Assembly (NCBI GenBank): GCA_021166815.1
Contig: JAJPEO010000286.1
Span: 1 to 5,371, forward strand
DNA length: 5,371 bases
Source of the DNA: Nocardioides sp.
Lineage (GTDB): Bacteria; Actinomycetota; Actinomycetes; Propionibacteriales; Nocardioidaceae
Direction of reading: 5' to 3'
Translations under genes and position numbers: made by a program
In this document: positions 1 to 5,371 of the stretch, piece after piece
How positions within the stretch are numbered: the stretch's first letter is position 1
Layout: each line of letters starts with the position of its first letter
The notes under the pieces: generated by a model
The model's database searches: none
What the model was told of the DNA's origin: nothing
The model's input: only the letters and a program-made list of their open reading frames with translations

Positions 1-138
1 CGCGTCGACGCCGAGCGAGGCGAGGTCAGCACCCTGGATCGTGGCCTGGTCGACGTCCACGCCCAGGCGCGGGACGAGCCGTGCGGTCCGCATGCAGAAC
101 CCGCAGTCGGCGTCGTTGAGCATCAGGCCGCGCTCCAT
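1..138 (-). CDS. DCC-family (DUF393) thiol-disulfide oxidoreductase-like protein, N-terminal part only
   Basis: The reverse strand from an ATG at 138 stays open to the window edge for exactly 46 codons; the 3' end lies outside. The peptide opens MERGLMLNDADCGFCMRTAR. It contains the DCC box, D-x-x-C-x-x-C (D9, C12, C15), close to the N-terminus, which is where DUF393 proteins carry it. Family members are small (commonly about 110-150 aa) thioredoxin-like proteins assumed to do thiol-disulfide chemistry through the two cysteines; physiological substrates are mostly unknown. No signal peptide is visible, so a cytoplasmic location is likely. I chose ATG 138 because the upstream in-frame codons offer no other start as far as the neighbouring gene. 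There is no good Shine-Dalgarno, but a TACGGT box sits exactly 6 nt upstream, which suggests a leaderless transcript. The gene is divergent from the TrpB-like gene. Family assignment is good; function is general only. Confidence 0.82.
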   Translation of the reverse strand, partial: MERGLMLNDADCGFCMRTARLVPRLGVDVDQATIQGADLASLGVDA

Positions 139-144
139 GCGCCC

Positions 145-150
145 ACCGTA
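145..150 (-). promoter_or_regulatory. Candidate -10 box for a leaderless DCC-family transcript
   Basis: On the reverse strand TACGGT (positions 150 to 145) fits the actinobacterial TANNNT -10 pattern. It is followed by six bases, GGGCGC, and then the ATG at 138, so transcription would begin at or next to the A of the start codon. No convincing -35 hexamer lies 16-19 bp upstream, which is common in high-GC actinomycetes. This is inference from position and pattern only. Confidence 0.4.
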
Positions 151-207
151 GACGCCGCCTCGTGAGACGACTGGCCGAGAGTGATGCGCGGAGGCCGTCG
201 GTGCGCC

Positions 208-213
208 TACCTT
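208..213 (+). promoter_or_regulatory. Candidate -10 box for a leaderless trpB2-like transcript
   Basis: TACCTT fits TANNNT and ends 7 nt before an in-frame GTG at 221, placing the expected transcription start on or near that GTG. No Shine-Dalgarno sequence precedes any of the possible starts (TTG 212, GTG 221, ATG 236), which also favours leaderless initiation. No clear -35 is present. Confidence 0.35.
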
Positions 214-220
214 GGCGATC

Positions 221-1603
221 GTGACCACTCCGGCGATGCCCCACAAGATCCTGCTCGACGAGTCGGAGATGCCGACGGCCTGGTACAACATCATGGCCGA
301 CCTCCCGACTCCTCCCCCGCCGCCGCTGCACCCGGGCACGGGACAGCCGGCCGGTCCCGAGGACCTCGCTGCCCTGTTCCCCATGCCGCTCATCGAGCAG
401 GAGGTGAGCACCGAGCGCTGGATCGACATCCCCGGCGAGGTGCTCGACATCTACCGGCTGTGGCGCCCGTCCCCGCTCTACCGCGCCCACCGCCTGGAGA
501 AGGCGCTCGGCACCCCGGCGCGCATCTACTACAAGTACGAGGGCGTGAGCCCGGCCGGCTCCCACAAGCCCAACACCGCGGTGCCGCAGGCCTTCTACAA
601 CAAGCAGGCCGGCATCAACCGCCTTACCACCGAGACGGGCGCGGGCCAGTGGGGCACCTCGCTCGCCTTCGCGTGCGCGCAGTTCGACATGGAGTGCGAG
701 ATCTGGCAGGTGCGGGCGTCGTACGACTCCAAGCCCTACCGCGGCATGATGATGCGGACCTTCGGCGGCGTCATCCACCCCAGCCCGTCCGAGCTCACCC
801 AGGCCGGGCGCGACATCCTGGCCCGGGACCCCGACTCCCCCGGCTCGCTCGGCATCGCCATCTCCGAGGCGGTCGAGGTCGCCGCGCAGGACCCGGCGAC
901 CAACTACGCGCTGGGCAGCGTGCTCAACCACGTGCTGCTGCACCAGACGATCATCGGCGAGGAGGCGCTGCTCCAGCTCGCCAAGGTCGGCGAGACGCCG
1001 GACCTGATCGTGGGGTGCACCGGAGGCGGCTCCAACTTCGGCGGCCTGGCGTTCCCGTTCCTGCGCGAGAAGCTCAACGGCACGATGTCGCCGACGATCC
1101 GCGCGGTCGAGCCGGAGGCGTGCCCCTCGCTCACCCAGGGCGTCTATGCGTACGACTTCGGCGACACCGCGGGCCTCACGCCGCTGCTGAAGATGCACAC
1201 GCTGGGCCACGACTTCATCCCCGACCCGATCCACGCGGGCGGGCTGCGCTACCACGGCATGAGCCCGCTGATCTCCCACGTCTACGAGGAGGGGCTGATC
1301 GAGGCGGTCGCCCGGCCGCAGTCGGAGTGCTTCGCCGCCGGCGTGCAGTTCGCGCGCACCGAGGGGATCGTCCCGGCGCCGGAACCGACCCACGCCCTCG
1401 CCGAGGCTGTCCGCGAGGCGCTGGCCTGCAAGGAGTCGGGCGAGGAGAAGGTGATCCTCACCGCCCTGTGCGGTCACGGCCACCTCGACCTGCCGGCCTA
1501 CGACGCCTACCTCACCGAGGGCGTCAACGACCACTCGATCGCCGACGCCGACCTGCGCGCCGCCGTCGACGAGGCACTGACGCACCTGCCGCACCTCGCG
1601 TAA
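221..1603 (+). CDS. TrpB2-type tryptophan synthase beta-like PLP enzyme
   Basis: The product (460 aa from GTG 221) is a pyridoxal-phosphate enzyme of the stand-alone TrpB2 group, which joins indole and L-serine to make L-tryptophan (EC 4.2.1.20) or, in some members, may act as a serine-dehydrating or indole-salvaging enzyme. Visible landmarks: [16 protein letters not shown] with the expected Schiff-base lysine K116; ETGAGQWG with the expected catalytic Glu E138, W replacing the His of canonical TrpB; the TrpB2-typical block [20 protein letters not shown]; phosphate-binding GGGSN at 268-272; and a C-terminal [12 protein letters not shown] block. The N-terminal extension before the core, with a Pro-rich PTPPPPP stretch, is longer than in canonical TrpB, as in other TrpB2 proteins. 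No trpA lies nearby. The start is uncertain: TTG 212 extends it by 3 aa, while ATG 236 gives [13 protein letters not shown], which resembles the family's usual beginning. GTG 221 is preferred for its spacing from a -10 box. Cytoplasmic. Confidence 0.93.
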   Translation: MTTPAMPHKILLDESEMPTAWYNIMADLPTPPPPPLHPGTGQPAGPEDLAALFPMPLIEQEVSTERWIDIPGEVLDIYRLWRPSPLYRAHRLEKALGTPARIYYKYEGVSPAGSHKPNTAVPQAFYNKQAGINRLTTETGAGQWGTSLAFACAQFDMECEIWQVRASYDSKPYRGMMMRTFGGVIHPSPSELTQAGRDILARDPDSPGSLGIAISEAVEVAAQDPATNYALGSVLNHVLLHQTIIGEEALLQLAKVGETPDLIVGCTGGGSNFGGLAFPFLREKLNGTMSPTIRAVEPEACPSLTQGVYAYDFGDTAGLTPLLKMHTLGHDFIPDPIHAGGLRYHGMSPLISHVYEEGLIEAVARPQSECFAAGVQFARTEGIVPAPEPTHALAEAVREALACKESGEEKVILTALCGHGHLDLPAYDAYLTEGVNDHSIADADLRAAVDEALTHLPHLA

Positions 1604-1618
1604 CGGGCGGCTGCCGCG

Positions 1619-2263
1619 TCAGCGAGCCCGTTGCGCGGCGTACCAGCTCAGCTCGCCGCGCGCGGCCTTGCGGGTGAGCGAGATGTGGATGTGGTCGCGG
1701 TGCCGCAGGGTGGCCGAGCAGCGCTTGCGGGTGCGGCAGCTGGAGCTGAGGTAGGCCTTGGGCTCGAAGCCGCGGTAGGACGCCCAGGTCCGGTCGTTCC
1801 AGATGACGTACATGATCCCCATGCGGCGAGCCAGCGCGTGCGGCTGGCCGGTGTCGTCGGGGGCGAACACCTGGTCGAGGAACTTCCGCGCGATGCGACG
1901 GTGGCGCTTCTTCCTCGCGTCGAGCATCCAGTCGAACGCACGCGCCTCCTTGTGCTCGCTCACGCTGGATCCTGCGCACGAGCGGCTGATCGGGCCGTAG
2001 CCACCGCCGCGGCGGGTGAGCCAGTCGGCGAGCATCAGCACACCCGGCTTGGGCTTGCGCCGGCACCGGGTCTGCGGCTGGTAGCCGGCGTAGGGCTCCA
2101 CGGGCGCCAGGTACGGGGCCGACGAGGTCACGATGGTTCCCCGCTGGTCCGAGCCGGCGGCGTGTGCCGTTCCGGGGCCGAGGCCGACGGCCATCACGGC
2201 CGTGGCGACCATCGCCGCGAGGGTGCGCGCGAGCGCAGGACGTCGAGGGCGCAGCAGCGCCAT
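1619..2263 (-). CDS. Secreted M15/VanY-like protein, putative peptidoglycan peptidase
   Basis: This 214-aa protein starts with a clear Sec signal peptide: RPRR at 5-8, hydrophobic core about 11-29, and an AHA cleavage site ending at residue 35. The mature part carries SEHKEARAFDW (102-112), resembling the SxHxxGxAxD zinc-binding box of M15 D-Ala-D-Ala carboxypeptidases, and DHIHIS (190-195), resembling their last His ligand. Expected zinc ligands are H104, D111 and H191 or H193. A GIMYVIWNDRTW block (149-160) lies between them, as in related actinobacterial secreted proteins. Four cysteines (67, 96, 176, 182) could form two disulfides. The mature protein is very basic (for example DARKKRHRRIARK at 115-127), which may help it bind anionic wall polymers. 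The usual Gly of the first motif is A107. ATG 2263 is chosen because the signal peptide starts there and GGGGAAGG lies 8 nt upstream; a longer frame to 2356 exists but crosses the presumed leader. Enzyme activity is inferred. Confidence 0.8.
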   Translation of the reverse strand: MALLRPRRPALARTLAAMVATAVMAVGLGPGTAHAAGSDQRGTIVTSSAPYLAPVEPYAGYQPQTRCRRKPKPGVLMLADWLTRRGGGYGPISRSCAGSSVSEHKEARAFDWMLDARKKRHRRIARKFLDQVFAPDDTGQPHALARRMGIMYVIWNDRTWASYRGFEPKAYLSSSCRTRKRCSATLRHRDHIHISLTRKAARGELSWYAAQRAR

Positions 2264-2349
2264 GGCATTCACCTTCCCCAGCGCCGCCCCACGACGGCGC
2301 ACGAAGCTTCCACGAGTGCACCGCCACGCCTTCCCAAGCGCTGCGGTGC
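2264..2349 (-). promoter_or_regulatory. Structured 5' leader of the M15-like gene
   Basis: If transcription starts near 2349, the leader is about 86 nt. Reading the reverse strand, it holds a perfect 7-bp stem, GCACCGC (2349-2343) with GCGGTGC (2324-2318), closing an 18-nt loop. Next come the self-complementary GAAGCTTC (2310-2303) and a second perfect stem, GCGCCG (2300-2295) with CGGCGC (2286-2281), closing an 8-nt loop. The ribosome-binding GGGGAAGG (2279-2272) follows directly. I do not recognise a known riboswitch class. The c-di-AMP (ydaO) riboswitch, which sits before some actinobacterial wall hydrolases, was considered but its core motifs are not present. Confidence 0.35.
2272..2341 (-). 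repeat. Direct repeat GCGCTKGGGAAGG, two copies in the M15-like leader
   Basis: On the reverse strand GCGCTTGGGAAGG (2341-2329) and GCGCTGGGGAAGG (2284-2272) match at 12 of 13 bases. The first copy lies in the loop of the upstream hairpin. The second overlaps the arm of the downstream hairpin and includes the ribosome-binding site of the M15-like gene. It could be chance, a small duplication, or a repeated protein- or ribosome-binding site. Confidence 0.5.
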
Positions 2350-2355
2350 CCTTCA

Positions 2356-2384
2356 ACGGTAGGTAAAGACTTCGGCCCCGTCAG
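2356..2384 (-). promoter_or_regulatory. Candidate promoter of the M15-like gene
   Basis: On the reverse strand CTGACG (2384-2379, five of six matches to TTGACG) is separated by exactly 17 bp from TACCGT (2361-2356), a TANNNT -10 box. Transcription would start around 2349-2350. This gives the gene its own promoter in the 145-bp gap after the acetyltransferase gene, so the two leftward genes need not form an operon. Pattern evidence only. Confidence 0.45.
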
Positions 2385-2408
2385 CGGAATGGCGCAATGC
2401 GCGGAAGG

Positions 2409-2933
2409 TCAGCCCAGGGGCCTGGCGAAGCAGCGGTTGGTGTCCGACCAGCGGTAGTGGCCGAACGACTCGATGCGCTCGTAGCCGCTCGCGGTGTAGA
2501 GGCCGATCGCCGCGACCTGCGGGGCACCCGTCTCCAGGATCATCGTGCGCGCCCCCGCGGCTCGAGCGGTCCGTTCGAGGTGGGCGAGCATGGTCCGCGC
2601 CAGGCCGCGACCCTGGGCACGGGGTACGACGTACATGCGCTTGATCTCGGCCGGGACCTCGATGCCGAGCTCGGCTCCCACGTCGGGACGGAACCGCCAG
2701 GCGCCGGTCGCCACCGCCTCGTCCCCGAGGTAGCCGACGAAGAACGAGCCCATCGGCGGGTCGAAGTAGCCCGGCTCGATGGGTGAGTCGTCGCGTCCGC
2801 CGTAGAGGGAGACGTAGAACTGCTGGACCTCCTCGATGAGCCGCTGGGCGTCGGGGTGGTCGATGGCGACCCGCTCGATGCGCAGCGCCACCTCGTGCGA
2901 CGCGACGGCCGCTGGCGAGGGGACATTGCTCAC
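2409..2933 (-). CDS. GNAT-family N-acetyltransferase
   Basis: This 174-aa protein is one compact GNAT domain that transfers an acetyl group from acetyl-CoA to an amine; the substrate cannot be told from sequence. Acetyl-CoA motif A is clear: a beta strand IKRMYVVP (97-104) followed by the pyrophosphate-binding loop RAQGRGLA (R105, G108, G110). The C-terminal signature is also present, APQVAAIGLYTASGYERIESFGHY (137-160), with the Ala-x-x-LY-x-x-x-GY pattern of motif B. No membrane or signal segment is seen, so it is cytoplasmic. The start is GTG 2933, preceded by GGGAG with 7-nt spacing. The frame stays open further upstream, but that part reads into the divergent promoter region and serC. Length is typical of the family. 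It is divergent from serC, 106 bp apart, and upstream of the M15-like gene on the same strand. Confidence 0.9.
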   Translation of the reverse strand: MSNVPSPAAVASHEVALRIERVAIDHPDAQRLIEEVQQFYVSLYGGRDDSPIEPGYFDPPMGSFFVGYLGDEAVATGAWRFRPDVGAELGIEVPAEIKRMYVVPRAQGRGLARTMLAHLERTARAAGARTMILETGAPQVAAIGLYTASGYERIESFGHYRWSDTNRCFARPLG

Positions 2934-2973
2934 AGTTGGTCTCCCGGACGGGTCAGGCGGTGCAGGCAGTGCC

Positions 2974-3001
2974 AGAATAGGCGTACTGACAGTGTCGTCA
3001 G
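2974..3001 (-). promoter_or_regulatory. Candidate promoter of the acetyltransferase gene
   Basis: On the reverse strand CTGACG (3001-2996) and TATTCT (2979-2974, TANNNT) are separated by 16 bp. Transcription would start near 2967, giving a leader of about 34 nt that contains the GGGAG ribosome-binding site (2945-2941). Confidence 0.45.
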
Positions 3002-3002
3002 T
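2985..3002. promoter_or_regulatory. Inverted repeat ACTGAC-N6-GTCAGT between divergent genes
   Basis: ACTGAC (2985-2990) and GTCAGT (2997-3002) are perfect inverted arms around a 6-bp spacer. Inside lies a second small palindrome, GACA-G-TGTC (2988-2996). The size and location in a divergent promoter gap suit a dimeric repressor such as a TetR-type protein. Each arm also contains a -35-like CTGACA or CTGACG, so the symmetry may simply reflect two opposed promoters. No regulator gene is visible in the window. Confidence 0.4.
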
Positions 3003-3013
3003 CCCTGTTTCGT
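2986..3013 (+). promoter_or_regulatory. Weak candidate promoter of serC
   Basis: CTGACA (2986-2991) matches the TTGACA -35 at five of six bases. The best-placed -10 is TTTCGT (3008-3013) after 16 bp, which lacks the usual A at its second position. A start near 3020 would leave a leader of about 20 nt carrying GAGG (3026-3029). Confidence 0.25.
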
Positions 3014-3033
3014 CGAGTCCCCTTCGAGGTTGA

Positions 3034-4161
<1,128 letters not shown>

Positions 4162-5371
4162 CTACCCCTTCGGGGACCCCATCCGGCGCACGAGCCTGTC
4201 CCCCTCGATGTCGAGGTCGGGCAGGAAGCGCGCCATCCAGCGCGGCAGGCTCCACGAGTGGCGACCCATGATCGCCATGAGGGCGGGCCCCAGCGTCATC
4301 CTCACGAGGAACGCGTCGAGCAGGACGCCCGTCGAGAGGGCGAAGCCGAACTGCTTGATGGTGGTGTCGTCGGTGAGCACGAACGCCGCGAACACCGACA
4401 CCATGATCACCGCCGCGGCGACCACGACCCGGCTGGCCTGCTCGAAGCCGTGGACGATCGCCTCCTTGCCCGGGTGGCCGTGCACGTGGGCCTGGCGCAT
4501 CGAGCTGACGAGGAACACCTCGTAGTCCATGGCGAGGCCGTAGAGGATGCCGGTCACCATGATGGGCAGGAAGCTCAGCAACGGCCCGGCCGTGTCGACG
4601 CCGACGGCCTCCTTGAAGGTGCCCCACTGGAACACCAGCGTCGTGAGGCCGAACGTGGCGAGGATGCTGAGCAGGAACCCGGCCGTCGCCTTGACCGGGA
4701 TGACGACCGAGCGGAACACCAGGGTGAGGATCGCCAGCGAGATCAGCACGATGATCCCGATGTAGAGCGGCAGGACGTCGGCCAGCCGCTCGGAGATGTC
4801 GAGGTTGATCGCCGTCAGCCCGGTCACGCCGAGGTCGGCGCCGAGCCCGTCGGCGAAGTCGGCGGCCCGCAGGTCGTGGACGAGGTCGGCCGTGGAGGCG
4901 TCCAGGGGGCCGTCGCTGGGCACCACGCTCCAGACGGCGGTGGTCTTGTCGTCCGTCGCGCCCATCATCCGTACGTCGACCACGTCGGGGTGCTCGGCGA
5001 GCCGGTCGCCGACGGCAGTGAGCGCGGCTTCGTCGAACGTCGCGGCGCCCTCCGGGTGGGCCACGACCACGAGCGGTCCGTTCCAGCCCTCGCCGAAGGT
5101 CCACGTGATCGCGTCATAGGCCTGGCGCTCGGAGGTCTCGAGGCCGGCCGTGTCACCACTCGGCATGCCGAGCCTCATCTGGCTGACCGGCCACGCGAGC
5201 AGCGCGAGGAGCACCACGACGACACTCACGACCGCCCAGGGCTGGGCCACGACCATCGTGGCCCAGCGGTGCGCCAGGCCGTGGCGCTCCTCGTCGACGA
5301 GCCGGCGTCCGGTGGCCGCTCCGCCATGATGATCACGGTTGGCGATACGTTCCATAACTTCGTCGACGGGA
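4162..5371 (-). CDS. MMPL/RND-type membrane transporter, C-terminal half
   Basis: About 402 codons of a leftward gene are visible and the 5' end lies beyond the right edge. Numbering from an internal Met at 5355, hydrophobic spans lie at about 40-56, 194-214, 218-242, 258-283, 309-328 and 336-362, with an extracytoplasmic porter domain at about 57-192. This is the second half (TM7-TM12) of a proton-driven MMPL protein; such proteins export lipids, drugs or other hydrophobic compounds. The TM10 motif GLAMDYEVFLV carries the Asp-Tyr pair (D277, Y278) equivalent to the proton-relay residues of MmpL3. The cytoplasmic loop after TM10 (RQAHVHGHPGKEAIVHG) is also family-typical. ATG 5355 is unlikely to be the true start: the frame is open to the edge, reading PVDEV before it, and the N-terminal six helices are missing. 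The C-terminus is short (GDRLVRRMGSPKG). Substrate unknown. Confidence 0.88.
   Translation of the reverse strand, partial: PVDEVMERIANRDHHGGAATGRRLVDEERHGLAHRWATMVVAQPWAVVSVVVVLLALLAWPVSQMRLGMPSGDTAGLETSERQAYDAITWTFGEGWNGPLVVVAHPEGAATFDEAALTAVGDRLAEHPDVVDVRMMGATDDKTTAVWSVVPSDGPLDASTADLVHDLRAADFADGLGADLGVTGLTAINLDISERLADVLPLYIGIIVLISLAILTLVFRSVVIPVKATAGFLLSILATFGLTTLVFQWGTFKEAVGVDTAGPLLSFLPIMVTGILYGLAMDYEVFLVSSMRQAHVHGHPGKEAIVHGFEQASRVVVAAAVIMVSVFAAFVLTDDTTIKQFGFALSTGVLLDAFLVRMTLGPALMAIMGRHSWSLPRWMARFLPDLDIEGDRLVRRMGSPKG

Noticed and set aside
26..1594. 522-codon open frame on the reverse strand, antisense to the TrpB2-like gene
   Set aside because: Low-complexity protein rich in Arg, Gly, Val and Ala with no recognisable motif, lying opposite a gene with clear family motifs. 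It is a typical GC-rich shadow frame.
181..1677. 498-codon forward frame overlapping the TrpB2-like gene
   Set aside because: Arg/Pro/Ala-rich out-of-frame translation of the same DNA with no motifs; shadow of the real gene.
1524..2321. Alternative-frame reverse-strand ORF through the M15-like gene, with GGGAAGG 7 nt upstream of a GTG at 2321
   Set aside because: The ribosome-site spacing is good, but the translation is Arg/Ala/Gly-rich without motifs and the overlapping frame encodes a clear signal peptide and metal-site motifs. A short leader translation from 2321 cannot be fully excluded.
2264..2349. ydaO-type c-di-AMP riboswitch before the M15-like gene
   Set aside because: The string CTGGGGAAGGTGAAT resembles part of that riboswitch, but the other conserved blocks (CCGAACCC, GTCAGCTAACC, GTAGGC) are missing and the start codon follows almost at once.
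2391..2408. GCGC-aat-GCGC palindrome just after the acetyltransferase stop, as a terminator
   Set aside because: Only 4-bp arms, a 3-nt loop and no T-tract; too weak to call.

Overview
The window looks like ordinary chromosome from a high-GC actinomycete. Codon third positions are almost always G or C, GTG and probably leaderless starts are used, and the phosphoserine aminotransferase is of the actinobacterial type. The protein sequences resemble those of Nocardioides and relatives (Nocardioidaceae), but that genus-level guess is recall, not a search result. I see no mobile element, CRISPR array, tRNA, rRNA or phage gene.

Layout from left to right: (1) the first 138 bases hold the N-terminal 46 codons of a leftward DCC-box (DUF393) thiol-disulfide oxidoreductase-like gene, cut by the window edge. 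(2) An 82-bp divergent gap has TANNNT -10-like boxes placed so that both flanking genes could be leaderless. (3) A rightward stand-alone tryptophan synthase beta-like gene (TrpB2 type) ends 15 bp from (4) a leftward gene for a secreted, basic, M15/VanY-like protein. That gene has its own candidate promoter and a roughly 86-nt leader with two GC hairpins and a near-perfect 13-bp direct repeat. (5) A leftward GNAT acetyltransferase is divergent from (6) rightward serC. The gap between them holds an inverted repeat and overlapping, oppositely directed promoter candidates. (7) A leftward MMPL/RND-type transporter fills the right end. Only its C-terminal half is visible, and its stop codon abuts the serC stop with no base between them.

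The genes alternate in strand and do not form one operon. The one metabolic thread is serine: SerC makes phosphoserine, the precursor of L-serine, and TrpB-family enzymes consume L-serine. That link is inference, because the two genes are separately transcribed. No clearly novel multi-gene system is visible. The points most worth a second look are the structured leader of the M15-like gene, the overlapping serC/GNAT promoters, the paired leaderless-start arrangement, and the back-to-back stop codons of serC and the MMPL gene.
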